A stretch of DNA of 64,000 nt from Diphasiastrum complanatum (GCA_029204225.1 CM055108.1:10869782-10933781), one strand, 5' to 3'. Positions 22,915 to 35,520 are shown, counted from the first letter of the stretch. Program-made: numbers and translations. Notes: generated by a model not told the origin, from the letters alone.

Positions 22915-24981
22915 CTATTCCATCTCATCAGTTTCCGTAGCTTCTCTAGCGCTATTTTCCAAAACATTGGATGTTGGTGTCCTCGGCATCCATCTCTTTC
23001 CAACTCGGACTCTAGACATCCTCCATTCTTGATGCCTTGTTCTAGCATTAGAGGATTGCCATGCTGTCTTTCTGACTAAATTTGAATTGGAGATCATTGA
23101 ATACAACTCTTCAGTTCTTGTGTTTTGAAAGTGTCCTCGGCCCAAAACTTCTCTGTAAAACCATTGGAATATCTCAACCAATGCATTGCTAAGACCCTTT
23201 CATCCGCCATGCCGTGAATTTTTGAAATATGCAGCCTTTGCCCTGTAATGACTCTTTTCCATGCCTTGTGTATTCCAAATAGCTAATGATCCATAGGTTT
23301 TCATAAATCAAGGTCCATGAGCATAGAAGATGTGTTGTTCATAGAAAATTTGTATTAGTTTAAATCTTTACAAATACATAAATACGAAAGTAAAAAATAT
23401 GAGGCACACATACCATATAGTGAGCTATGTGTGTTTCTCCCCATGCATAATTCAGTAAATGTTTTGACTTCTCTTGCATATCTATCCAAATCTTCATCTC
23501 TCACAATCTTTTTGTTGATAGTTTGTGACAAGGCATCAAATGCTTGCCAAACCTTAGCACGTGTACTTGCCATGCGAGGATCTGAGCCAATATTTGTTGT
23601 GCATTGACATATTTTCTTGTAGTACTCCCATTCAACACTGCTTTCACATGCAGTATGATTTGACAATAGGTGTCTCGCTTTCGCACCACCCATTGAAACA
23701 TTTGCTGGAACATCTTGCATTTTTTCACTCATCTCAACGTCTTTGGTAAGACTCATGTGGCCCCCATGCAATCCCATATCGGATAAAATTATCTCTAGAT
23801 TTCAAATGCCAACATCTGCTCTTGATTTGGGCTGCATGTTCCATGCGTAACAACAATGCAAAAATAATAATTTGTCTAGTATTCGTAATTCACCATGCAT
23901 TGTGCAAAAATGGACTCTTTCGAGAGGAATGTTCAACACAGGATTCCAAGCTTTGTCTAGATTGTGCCTATTTGGTGCAAGACGTTGGTTGCAATTCAAA
24001 ATACTTTTGTTCCGCCCAGATTCAAACATACAATATATACAAAAATTCTTTGCATTTGCACCGAGACCACAACCGTACATGCATTTCAAAGTCTTCAAAT
24101 CAACAGCTAGGTGCCATTCTACATCAAAGCTTTCTCTTTCATTATTGAGCAATTTGCCTTCATTTTGTGCATGTATTATCTTAGATATACTACATTTTTC
24201 AAATAGCCACTCCAGTACGTCGTGAGACTCCTTAGGAACTTCAAATGCAACTATCCACCATATGTGATTTTCGGATTGCACGCTAAATTCTTTACAATAA
24301 CTTCTATCAAATTTTTGCAATTCACGATTCATCAAGGTGTCGACTAGCTTTTTTGCAATATTCAAGCAAATTGAATCACTTGTTTCATCTTCTACAATCT
24401 TAATCAAATCTTTACCCTTCAAAAAATGTTTCATATATTTTTTGGCAATAAAATCTTTTCCAGCCATCTTTTTCAAGAACTCTTTTGTGTCCCTCATACG
24501 TCTTTTACTGGCACCACCACCTGGTGCCAAAGCTTCTAGTTTGTGTCTCTTAGTGTTTTCATTTTCTGCTTGCTGATCCATCGAGACTCTACGCTTTCAT
24601 TGTAAGCCGTATATTGTCCTCTGAAATATACTGATTGAAGATTGCAATTCTTCAATTTTTGCGACAGAACTGGAAGCTCTATTTTCAAACCATTTATCTC
24701 CTGTTCCAATTTCATATTTATTCCATGCAATGACTTTGAATTGTCATTCATACTCAAGATATGAATGTTTGCCGTATTTGCCATGCCTCAGCTTGGATTC
24801 TTCGAGAATCCATTGCTTGACAATAGCCAAGCAGTCTATTCCGACCATCCCCAACGAACCTTAACAAACTATGTACATCAGAAAATTTAGGAGGAGCATC
24901 TACCAGTGGATTATGAGGGTATAAATCACCTCTTACCCATAGGTCAATATGTTTCTTGCCTTCTAATCTCCAACAATGCAT
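22915..24981 (-). pseudogene. Transposase-like gene of the 6.9-kb element (broken)
   Basis: On the minus strand the order is: HCWRLEGKKHIDLWVRGDL with GRNRLLGYC (24981-24754); a coiled-coil stretch (MKLEQEINGLKIELPVL, to 24536); a long frame 24581-23802 with DLKTLKCMYGCGLG, CIYCMF and ERVHFCTMHGELRI; then 23777-23418; a likely intron beginning GTATGT near 23412; and a final exon with NTQGMEKSHYRAKAA, FKNSRHGG and an Arg-rich tail to 22915. This layout resembles unclassified DDE-like transposases of lower plants and invertebrates; that is from memory. Stops within VGI-NLE, GP-FMK and HGG-KGL are all TGA and fit CGA. It is the best candidate for the element's own transposase. Confidence 0.5.
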
Positions 24982-25451
24982 GTCATACGGATTTAAGTTA
25001 ACACCCCATGCAGCTTTGGTGGTCGCATAATCCTTCTATAACTTCACATGTAAGTGATACTTGGTTGTCATCTTGAAGATGTCGAATTTCCCAAAAGAAT
25101 CTATGTAGAACATTACAATATACCTTAATCAAATGGTGTGAAAGTTCAATGTGAACTAACCATGATATAAGCTTTATTAGGCATATACTAGTTTTCATCC
25201 CTAGGGTCCTATTGTAGTTAGGACAATGAAAGGTCGTCCTATACTAACCCTACTCTAGTTGTAATTTGTAACTTACCTACTAGTTGCCTATTATAGTCTA
25301 TGCAAATAACCTACAATAGTCTATGAAAATGAGACCTACATTTAGGCCTTAACTCTTACTCACCTTGTATGGTAACCCAAGGTAAAGGTGCCATGTAGGA
25401 TTGATTAGCACTAAATTATTTATGATTAGAAAACTTGTTTAGGCAAGGAAT

Positions 25452-25479
25452 AGGCCCTTGTTGAGTCCAAAAAGGGCCC
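25452..25479 (-). repeat. Right terminal inverted repeat
   Basis: It is the inverted partner of 18576-18603 with one mismatch in 28 bp. It is followed by TAATG, mirroring CATTA before the left repeat. Like the left repeat it can fold on itself, with one mismatch in the arms. Confidence 0.8.
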
Positions 25480-25481
25480 TA

Positions 25482-26476
25482 ATGCTCAAAAATGGAGTTT
25501 CTTGCATATGTAGACTGGATCTTTAGTAGGTCAAAACTCAATTTAGGTCAATGAACTTGAGGAATTCTAATTTCACACAATACTTGTTGGAAATAGCCAA
25601 TTTTTGATGTATTAGAAAGGTCTCACTTGAGGCTACAAGATTCTATATCAACTTTTTGGCAATTGCATGTAGAATTTGAAATATTCAATTTTTTGTGATT
25701 TTGTCAAAACCCTAATTTTGATAGGATCTCTATTTTGTAAGGTTATTGAACATTATTAGAGTGTGTTTCAATCTTCGGAAGTGGCAAGAGTCATTAGATT
25801 GAGGACAAATCATAGGCTGATCAAGATTTCTACATTCTATGTGTTGATTTGCTAGATATAAGTGCTAGAAAAGAATTGAGAGGTTCCATATCTTTGTGAT
25901 TTCTTTTTGGGAACATTTGTTGTAATTCAAAAGAGTGTTTTGTGCATTGGAACAAGTTGAAAGAGAAAGATCAGGTCATTGCAACATGGCTACATCAAGT
26001 GGATACATGTTGGAAGGCAATGATAGGCTTACCTCAAGCAACTATTCATTGTCAGTGGAAAGTGAGGATGGAATCACTTCTTGAGATGCATGATGTTTTG
26101 GATATTGTTGTAGGTTTGGTGGAGAGACCAGCAACACAACAAGAACAATTAGTATGACAAGAGAGCTAAAAGAGCTCGACACACGATAAAGATGAATGTT
26201 TCCAATGAACTTCTCAAGGTAGTAGGTAACAATACTTCATCAAAGGATGATTGGGGTTTATTAAAAAAGCTTTATGAATCAAAGTCTATATCTAGATTGT
26301 TGACTCTAAGAAGACAAATCGTTCAAAGTTTGCAAAAGAATGAAGAGAGTCGAAATACTTTTGCTTTGAGAGTGAAGGCTTTGAATGATGAGTTATTTTG
26401 CATTGATGAGATCATTAAGGGGATCTTGTTCAAGTTATTCCTAATGTTTTGTTGGATGATCATGCTAACATTGTAT
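25482..26476 (+). pseudogene. Leader and gag start of Copia element 'C'
   Basis: The noncoding leader resumes after the DNA transposon. A Copia gag starts at about 25987 (MATSSGYML, RLTSSNYS), close to the start of the gag of intact element A (MASNGGIML, RLSSSNYS). Frame changes follow. The next part (26192-26475) keeps MNVSNELLKVVG, SRLLTLRRQIV and FALRVKALNDEL. The Copia sequence stops at about 26476, where Gypsy-type gag begins. Confidence 0.8.
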
Positions 26477-26477
26477 G

Positions 26478-27770
26478 GAACCAACCTTAATGGAGTCTCT
26501 GCTATCCACAATGCTCATCATGAGAGACGTACACCCAAACTAGATCTACCAAAGTTTGACGGTAGTTCGGACCCTAAAATATTTTTGCAAATCTTTGAGA
26601 ATACATGTGATGTGCATGGCGAAACATCTCCCGCTGCTATGGTCCAACTATTTTCGATGACCATGATCGCTAAAGCACGTGATTGGTTTTTCAACCTTGA
26701 TCGTGAAGATAAGACAAATTGGTCAATCTTGAAAGAGTCCTTTATCAAGCATTTTAAGCCCTTTCGATTGATCAAGAGTCCTTTTGTCAAATTGAGTAAC
26801 ATCAAGATGGAAAAAGATGAACATGTACGAGACTATATTGAGCGTTTCAAACGCCTCAAAAGTCAAGTACAGGAATAACCATTTGAACAGATGCTCATCA
26901 TTTGGTTTTTAGTCGGCCTTCCAAGATGGATTAGATGCGAGCTTAAATCCAATGATGAATATATGAGCCTCAAATTAGCTATGTCTGATGCCATCAAGGA
27001 AGAAGACGAAGGACCAAATGTTGACGAATCCAGGGAAAGATGAGCACCACGTGCTCCTCTCCATGAGTCGAAGCCGATCGAGGACACCCGAGATCAGCTT
27101 TGGAAATCACAGCTGGAGTTGCTTAATAAGCAATACCAACTTCAAATGGAGAAACTCACCAATGAGTTTCAAACTACCCTGAAGTCTATCCAAAGCAGTA
27201 TGCCTGGTCAGTCAAACCCTGCACAACTACCTTATAGACGAAAATCAATATGGTGCCCACACTGCCGGGCTACGCATCCTGTTGATGCTTGTCCTTCATA
27301 TTAACCTATCTAAGTACATACAGTCCAACAATATGAAGAACAATCGTCACCATCTGGACATTCCTTGACTTATCATGAATACCCACCAAAAAGTCCAGAA
27401 CTACTAGCCATACAAGATGGCTATGCTATTATACAAGGGCCACTGCACACCATATGTTTCATCTATGGTGAAACCGGCCACTTCATGGTTATTGTACAGA
27501 TAAGGCCTAGTACCATGCTGAGTGTCCAGATTGTATCAGAAAACACAACTTCAAAGACTGTCCAAAACAACCAACTAAGATCCTACCTGCCCATCACGTC
27601 AGTTATGAATCACAATAGGATCCTCACGACAACAACACGAGCACCATTGCAACCAACAGTTAAACCTACTGCTCAATCGAGAAGTTTCTTGTAAACTTCT
27701 ACATAATCGTCCAATACACAGCTCCATAATGCAAAAGACACTAATTTGAAATGAGTCCTTGTCGAAAGAA
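26478..27770 (+). pseudogene. Gypsy-type gag, plus-strand copy
   Basis: The gag core has LPKFDGSSDPKIFLQIFE, AKARDWFFNL, WSILKESFIKHF, RDYIERFKRLKSQ and IWFLVGLPRWIR. A stop follows KSQVQE. Two zinc-knuckle-like motifs come later: CPHCRATHPVDAC, whose Cys-to-His spacing is one residue short, and CFIYGETGHF, with the second Cys lost. No protease or pol follows. It is closely related to the inverted copy at 31085-32320. Confidence 0.8.
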
Positions 27771-30700
27771 AAGCGAAACCAATATTCCGTCATTTGCTAC
27801 AATGTCCAATCAAGAGCAACCTCCAAAGGGAATTGACAGTTTTTCTCCCCTTCTACAACCTCAAATCTATTTGTCTTTCCACATGCTGATAAGATTTCCA
27901 ATGTACCAATACATAATATTTCTCAGATTCGGAAATGCAAATAGAGATTCGGTTTTGAATCTCTTGTTCAGAGAGGTCCTCAGGACATAGTACCTCAACC
28001 ACACCTGCATCTCAAGCTATATCTTACAACATCTGCTATCAATGATGGTAGATTTAGTATAACCAACATTGCCTTGTTTTGACAAGGGCATGTCAGAGTA
28101 AGTCACATTACTCTACAAAAAAACTAGAATATTGCAACTATCAAGGTGCATTATCAATGTTGATGAATGCAAGTTTTGTTCAACAAGTGCTATACAATTC
28201 TCACTCTCTGTAACGTTTGTTTATTTTCTTGTTTCTCTTCACCTATTTTTTGTGATTGATTTTTCCATGAGAAATAGCTACTGCACGAGAGTCTTCTATA
28301 GAGTATCTCCAGAACACATTTTCATTCATCTATCCATCTTCAGATTCCCTTGTACACCAATTAAGGATTTTTGAGACATATGAAAATCCATGTCAACTTT
28401 GAGTTGATTCATGCATCTCATTGCCATATTATTCTTTGAGTCAACTACAGCAAGATCGAAACAAATTTAGTTAAAATTTGTTCAATCTTTAGTCCAGTCG
28501 CATGTTCAATGAGTTTCAACTACGTGTTCCACACGCCAATCTAATCCTAAGGATGAACAGTCACCAGCAACAACATCCCCACCAACAGATTTTGAGGGGG
28601 GGAGATAGTGGATTTTCTTGGATCCACTGGAGCAGTTGCGCTGCCAGCAACAACATCAGCAAGATCAACAGCCAAGGTCACAAGTCTAATATGAAAAAGA
28701 CAAGGCTAAAGACGGCAGATGGGTAATCCGAAGAGACTCAACTAGAAGAAGTATTCTAGTCATGATGAAGATCCTTCAGAAAAGGGAAACACAAGCATTG
28801 GAAAATTAGTCTCCTTCTTCAACCAGTCTCTTGTCATACTTCTGTGGCCATTCTCATGCCTATCATCCACACCATCTACCATTGTCACCACCACCCTTCT
28901 TTCCATCTATTTGTTTATCATCAGTTTACTGTTCTTTTGAGAAATCCCTAGGTTTTATAGTCCTACCAAAGCAGTTGAAAGATCATTGCAAATGTCTTGC
29001 CGAGACCAATTGCCACCTATATTGGTTGTTCAGCTGAAAAAGACCTACAAAAGCAGGCAAAGCAGCCAAAACAAATAAAGAGAAAGATCCAGGAAGCTGA
29101 GGACAAAACTTAAGCAATAGATGAGTCAGATCAACCTTGATCAAAAGAAACTCTCTGGAGCAATGATAGTTGAATCCCCTCGTACGAAGCTCAAAGAGAT
29201 CCAAAAGTAACGAATCAAAAGAAAGAGCTACATAAAAGAAAGATGAAGACAACCGTGAACCTACAAAATAAAACAAGCTCCTCACCCAACAAGTGGTGGT
29301 CAAAGCTCGACATTGCAAGGGTCCAAGGCTGTAACTGTAGAACTATCAGTTCCTTCACCCTACCACCAAGCCTTCATCATGTTTCCTTATCGTTACCTAA
29401 ACCGTCCATCCAAAACTATTCCTACCACCAATTTTTGATGAATCCATCCCCTTGAGACTGATAATCAAAGTTTGTGCAACTTGCAGATCAAAGGTTTTCC
29501 TTGAGACTGAAACTTCAACTGAGAGAAGAACCACAAAAACACCCAAAGGCAAATGGAGGATACAGATCTCCCAGAAGAAACCAAAGATGAAATCTGCCAA
29601 GAAATCAAAGATGAAACCATCAATGGCAAATACAAGTGACTAAACAAAGAGACACATGGAAAGCACTCATGCATGCAGAGTTGTAAAGCTGCTAAGAGCT
29701 CTCCAAATTTTGAGAATGTCAACCCATTACAGCAATAAGACATTCTAAGCCAATTGCGGCAATTTGTGAAAAATAATTTTTGTGATAAAAACTGGTGACA
29801 ATAAGCACTTGGTTTTATGTAAGCAAACGAGGATCTACGCTTTTCCAAGTGACGATCGAAGATGCCAATGCAAAGCGGAGCGACATCATCCAATATGAGT
29901 TGCAGTGGGTCCTGCAACACATTAGGGGTGGGATGATGTTGGTTGATTTTGACGAATCCCTAAGATACTTGGACAGAGCAACTCAAGAGCACCTCTCACC
30001 TTAGACCGAGGAGGTCTCTGAGAAGACATATGAGAGCCGAGAAATGCTAGTTAGTAATAACAAACCATAACTGTGTAAGCCTCATGGTGAATCCAGAAAG
30101 ATGACCATGTAGGAACTAGTATTTCTAGGCAAATGTAATAAATGCAAGTAGACCCCTCTTAAAGAAAGCAGAGTGAGCCACCTTTTGATGGTGACCTCTA
30201 GTAGAGAGCAATATTCCACTTGTAATTTGTGAAATGTGGAAATTTCACTAGGATGCCACCTAAGGAGCTCTCTTGCTTATTTAAGAGACTCCCTCTTTGT
30301 GAAGAGGAGCTTTTTTGCATTGTATCTACTTCATGCTTAATAAGAAGATTTTCCATGAGTTTGATGCTACACTAAGCTCCTTGATCATGATGATTTTCTT
30401 GAGTGATGCCCCTATGATTATGCCCTTCCATTCATATTGTGTGTGGTTGTGGATCTAGAGTGGATTAGTTTTCTTGCTTTCCTAGTTGTGGATTAGATTT
30501 CATGTTTTCTTGTGGATTAATGTAGGAGCCAACATTCAAGTAAACTAAATAGGCTAGAAATGTGGCATAAATCTTGCATATTCCCTAACATTCTAGTTCT
30601 TCATGTTCTTGGGATGTCCAAGAATCAAAAAGCTGGTTAGTTTCTTGATTCTTGGACTTCTAACATGCTGTAGATTAGTTTTTGTTTCTTATTTTGTCAA

Positions 30701-31084
30701 TTTATGCAAGTAAAGTAGTGTAGGATCTGATTTTAGTTCATTTTGCAATGATCCGTTCTAGCATTTTGTTTTTAAGTGCCATAATAATGCCCAACCGTGT
30801 TTCAAGAAGAGCTGTTTTTGGGCATTCTTGGTGTGCTTGCATGGTAGAATGATTGAAAGTGATTTCAAGAGTTCAAGAGTGTTCGAAATCAGAGTATCCG
30901 TGACAAGTTGAACCATACTACAACCCCAAGAATCTGCTGCCTGATCTGGGCATTGAACCAAATAGAAATGATCAAGAACATGCCCAGCTAACAACCAGAA
31001 TGGAGGTAGCATAAGCTGTAACAAGAAACAAACAAGCAGAACTAGTAGACAGACAGAGAAGTATATGTCAACACTTTCTTTCAA
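27771..31084. other. No gene seen between the two inverted gag copies
   Basis: This region has only short, unsupported frames on both strands. It contains a promoter-like stretch near 30280 (CTTATTTAAGAG) and AT-rich noncoding DNA that may be LTR or internal sequence of the element carrying the gag copies. I could not define LTR ends. Confidence 0.45.
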
Positions 31085-32320
31085 TAAGGACTCATTTCAT
31101 ATTGTCTTTTTTGCATTATGGAGCTGGTGTATTGGATGGTGATGTAGAAGTTTACAAGAAACTTCTCGATTGAGCAGCAGGTTTAACTATTGGTTGCTAT
31201 GGTGCTCGTGTTGTTGTCGTGAAGATCCTATTGTGATTCATAACTGATGTGACGGGCAGGTAGGATCTTAGTTGGTTGTTCTGGACAGACTTTGAAACTA
31301 TGTTTTCAGATACAGTCTGGACGCTTAGCATGGTACTGGGTCTTAACTGGATAATCAACCATGAAGTGGCTGGTTTTACCACAGATGAAACATCTGGTGT
31401 GCAGTGACCCTTGTATAACGGCGTAGCCATCTTGTATGGCTAGTGGTTCTGGACTTTCTGGTGGATATTCATGATAAGGCAAGGCATTTCCAAATTGTGA
31501 TGGGTGTTCTTCATATTGTTGAATTGTATGTGCTTGGATAGGTCGATATGAAGGACAAGCATCAACAAGATGTGTAGCCCGGCAGTGTGGGCACCATATT
31601 GTTTTTCGTCTATAAGGTACCTGTGCAGGGTTTGGCTGACCAGACACATTGCTTTGCATATACTTCAGGGTAGCTTGAAAATTATTGGTGAGTTTCTCCA
31701 TCGTAGTTGATGTTGCTTATTAAGCAACTCCAACTAGGATTTCCAAAGCTGATCTCGGGAGTCCTCGATCGGATTTGACTCATGGATAGGAGCACGTGGT
31801 GCTCGTCTTTCCCTGGACCCGTCAACATCTGGTCCTTCATCTTCTTCCTTGATGACATTAGACATAGCTAATTTGAGGCTCATATATTCGTCATTTGATT
31901 TAAGCTCGCGTCTAATCCATCTTGAAAGGCCGACTAAAAACCAGATGATGAGCATCTGTTCAAAGGGTTGTTCCTGTACTTGACTTTTGAGGCGTTTGAA
32001 ACACTCGATATAGTCTCGTACACATTCATTCGTTGCCATCTTGATGTTACTCAATTTGACAAAAGGACTCTCGATCAAGCGAAAGGGCTTAAGACGCTTA
32101 ATAAAGGACTCTTTCAAGATTGACCAGTCTGTCTTATCTTCACGATCAAGGTTGAAAAACCAATCACGTGCTTTAGCGATCATGGTCATCGAAAATAGTT
32201 GGACCACAGCATCGAGAGATGTTTCGCCATACACATCACATGCATTCTCAAAGATTTGCAAAAATATTTGAGGGTCCAAACTACTGTCAAACTTTGGTAG
32301 ATCTAGCTTGGGTGTACTTC
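31085..32320 (-). pseudogene. Gypsy-type gag, minus-strand copy
   Basis: On the minus strand it reads DPQIFLQIFENACDVYG, AKARDWFFNL, WSILKESFIKRL, RDYIECFKRLKSQ and WFLVGLSRWIRREL. The zinc-knuckle-like motifs are CPHCRATHLVDAC and CFICGKTSHF, the latter with Tyr in place of the last Cys. The frame is open longer than in the plus copy (32279-31734 with no stop) and breaks near 31720. Similarity to the plus copy extends downstream of gag to the stretch with CTCAATCGAGAAGTTTC. It joins Copia sequence sharply at 32320. Confidence 0.8.
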
Positions 32321-32324
32321 AAGT

Positions 32325-34819
32325 CTTCAATACTTCCAGGGGAAGAGTGAGAGTGGACATCAATTTGTTTTGAGAGTAAAAGATTTGAACAAAGTGCTTA
32401 CTTATGTTGGTGAATCTATTAAAGAGAGTGAGCTTGTGCAAATAGTTTTGAATGGCTTATCTAGTGATTTTACTAACCTTGTCCAAAGCTATGCCATCAT
32501 GGGAAACTTGCCTACAATTGAAGACCTTCAAAGTGTGTTGATGGCCGAGGAGAGTAGGATGGCTCATATCAAATCAAGGATGGAGTGGCTCTCCATCAAT
32601 GATGGTGATGACAAAGCCTTATTTCTCAAGAGCAAAGGCAAATCAAAGACCAAGGGAGGAGCATTCAAAAGGGAGCAAACAAACGATGGAGATCAAGGAT
32701 GATCCACATCCTCATCATCACAAGTCAAGCCCAAGAAGGACAAATCTAAGATAAAGTGCTACTATTGTAGCAAGATGGGGTATTATGCCTCGGAATGCTT
32801 CAAGAGGAAGCAAGATCAAAGCCAAGCCAACATTGGACAAGAGGAGGAAGAGAGCTATCATGAGGACTCACTCATGATGTCAACCTTTTCATCATCAAAT
32901 GTCAAAGGTGAAGATCCTTGGTGGATAGATAGTGGGGCTAGCTCCCACATGTCGGGTAAAAGAGAGTATTTTTCTCAACTCACACCTTTTGTAGGACCTA
33001 TAAAGTCCATTTTTACAGCAAATGATCATGAATGTAAAGTTGAAGGTGTGGGATCCATTCCCTTATGACTAGGATCTTCCAAGAAGACTAAGATAGATGG
33101 TGTTCTCTTCATTCCTAGCATCACTAAGAATTTGCTTAGTGTTGGTCAACTTCTATATCATGGTTTCATTGTGGAGTTCTCTACTAATGTATGCAACATC
33201 AAGAAGAATGGGAAGATCATATCAAGAGGAAGAAGGTTTGGGAGGTTGTTTAAGCTTGATGCTTTTGTAGATCCTAACCAATTTGTGATAGTAGCCAAGG
33301 AGGACAAGATGACCACAAATGATTTGTGGCACAAGAGGCTTGGTCACATCAACATCAAGTATATGGAAGTCATGTGCAAGGATGAGCTTGCTCTAGGCCT
33401 TCCAATATCCATGGAAAAAGAGGAAAAGGTTTGTGAAGCATGTGCTTTGGCTATAGGTTGCTATTCTCTAACACTATCCCTAAGACTCCTCACCCTCTTA
33501 AGTTGATTCATTTTTATGTACATTTTGATAGGACAAAGAGCAATGGTAGAGCCAAAATGTTTGTAATCTTGAATGATGAATCCTCTAAAAATCATATTGG
33601 CAAAGATATGGTTGAGATCAAGGAGGAGCTTGATCAAGAGGAGGAGCAAAATCCGAGAGCTTCAACTATTCCAAGGAGAGCCACAAGAGCAAAGATGGAT
33701 CTATCAATGCTCATTTTTGTGGACAAGGAAAGGCAAGTTGGAAAGGGGGATACAATTTGTACTTCATTTGCTGAGTTTTGTAATGAGAGTCCCTTTGAAT
33801 TTTAAAGTATGGAATGAAAGGTGGTTGTCATATCTACTTACTCTTGAGTGTGAGAGAAGTAAGCATGACATTTTCATTCATAAGTTGAAAGATTTTGACT
33901 TCATTTTCAAAGAGGCATATTGTGAACCTTGTATGAGAGTAAGTGAATCATCCTTGAAGGACCCTTACATTTAAACAAGAGTATTTGGCCTCATTAGTTT
34001 CAAGTTCAACAAGTATGTAATGCAAATTGCTAGTGGTAAGCAATTGTGGACTAGTCAATTGTGGTAAGCGATTGCTAGTGGTAAGCAATTGTGGACTAGA
34101 CTTGAAAACAAAGTCCTTGAGAGTCTTGAAGAAGATCATGGTTTGGATCCATGTTTTCATCATCAACACCAAGAGGGAGTGAGCATGATGAAGAAAAAAG
34201 ACATCAAGGAGGAACCCAAGAAGGAGCACTTGTCTCAAGGCAAAAGAGACCTAAATCTACATCAATTTATTATGAAGGTTCGAGTAAAGAGAAAGGAGTA
34301 GCAAGGAAGTTTATCCATATCTCCCTTTACTCATCTTATTTTGTGTTTGATAGAAAACCTGTCATGTATTTGACAAAATCCTTTGATGATGCTAGTATGA
34401 ACATTGTTTTTCATCCTATATCTTATGATGATGAAATAGTGATCATTACTACTTTCATTAGAATTTCAAATATGTATTCGAAGGCCTCATCTTGTGATCC
34501 ATTCACTCTTGAATTTCCAAGGAATGAAAAAATTCATTGGAAGGATGCCAAGTTGGATTTCATTGTTCTGGTGGATAAAGCTGTCAAGATGGTGATATCT
34601 CAAGCTTTGGTTGTATGTGCTTCATACAAAAGTTGGATCTTATGGAAAGCTACTGTTTTTCATATTTATTTTGAGGAGGAGACTCACATTTTGCAGCCCA
34701 AGGTGATCATTCAACAACCTACCAAAGACAAAGCTTGGATCTTGAAGAGAAACCTCTATGGAGCTCTCACTACATTTGCCAACTTGGAGCTCAAATTATG
34801 TTCTTATTGTAATGAGTGA
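32325..34819 (+). pseudogene. Copia gag-pol remnant ('D')
   Basis: The gag part (32370-32702) has LRVKDLNKVL and VLNGLSSDF. The zinc knuckle is CYYCSKMGYYASEC, with the usual His changed to Tyr. The protease site WWIDSGASSHMS is intact. LFIPSITKNLLSV and LWHKRLGH mark the GAG-pre-integrase part. Integrase is almost entirely deleted, with the frame passing straight into a linker and fragments of the RT region (NLYGAL, 34750). Stops lie at 32701 and 33066. An LTR-like start follows at 34924. Confidence 0.75.
34026..34099 (+). repeat. 45-bp tandem duplication
   Basis: The 29-bp word ATTGCTAGTGGTAAGCAATT and the nine bases after it occur at 34026-34054 and again at 34071-34099. A partial third copy of the AATTGTGGTAAGC word lies between them. 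It is in the decayed linker of element D. Confidence 0.75.
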
Positions 34820-34923
34820 TCATACTCACTACATACATCAAGAACCTGTAAATTATGTTTTTTTTATGCATGTGATTATTATTGATCCATGATAGTCTCA
34901 TCAAGCTAAATTGTGAGGAGGAG

Positions 34924-35520
34924 TGTTGAAATTTCACAATTCTAGCTTGACCAATTTTGGTCACATGCATTGTAATTGGCAAGATGGCCATGTAAATAGA
35001 TGCCACACGTGCCAAATAGCATAGAATGCTTTCCCAAGGCTTCATTCCTCATATTACATTGTGATAGCATCTTTGAAATGAGGCCAAAGTGTGCTTAGAT
35101 TAGCTAGAGAAATTCTGGGAGCTTAAAATAGCATGTTTTACATTGTTTTTGGATCTTGAGATCTTGACCCCATATTAGGGTGGCTCCAATGACCTATAGG
35201 TTAGATGTTAGGGTTAGGTTATGATAAGTACAGAGATGCCCTAAAACGTTCAGATCCAAGCTTGAAATGTATAAATGTATGATGGGATCTCCATCCAAAT
35301 ATCAAGAAAAATTGAGTTTTTTCACTTCTATCATCATTGTCTTTTGGTGGCGAGTTCTAGCTATTGGATTTGAGTGTTCTTATGCATTGATTTCTTGGTT
35401 TTGGAAGGTACCGAACCTGTTTATAGATTTGAAAAACTTGTTGTACTTTACTTTGGTTCATTTGATCAAATCTATGTGTCTAATGTGGAGTTAAATGCCA
35501 AATTTGCTAGTTTTGGTAAC
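34924..35520 (+). mobile_element. Probable 3' LTR of element D
   Basis: A purine-rich tract (GTGAGGAGGAG) ends just before TGTTGAAATTTCAC at 34924, the standard order of polypurine tract and 3' LTR in a plus-strand element. The LTR end was not found, so the end given is approximate. No matching 5' LTR is evident in the window. Confidence 0.5.

Larger units (their letters stand above)
18576..25479. mobile_element. 6.9-kb DNA transposon carrying a histone H3-like gene
   Basis: The ends are a 28-bp inverted repeat with one mismatch (18576-18603 and 25452-25479), beginning GGGCCCTTTTTGGACTCA. Weaker similarity continues inward (AATTAGTGTTAATG against AATTTAGTGCTAATC). TA flanks each end in direct orientation; because the flanks also read CATTA...TAATG, the repeat may be 33 bp and the true target duplication is uncertain. 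The element interrupts the leader of a Copia element, which gives an independent boundary. Inside are two plus-strand genes (19011-20319 and 20769-22006), a central hairpin, a small minus-strand ORF and a minus-strand transposase-like gene. I cannot assign a superfamily. Confidence 0.7.

Noticed and set aside
18570-25484. PIF/Harbinger or hAT assignment from the GGGCCC ends
   Set aside because: The ends look superficially similar, but no 3-bp TWA or 8-bp target duplication is visible and the transposase motifs do not match.
28831-29037. A His/Pro/Ser-rich small ORF
   Set aside because: Composition-driven frame in noncoding DNA with no supporting evidence.
29465-29920. A 151-codon minus-strand frame with hydrophobic segments
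   Set aside because: No domain, opposing frames of similar size and no promoter or splice support; likely chance.
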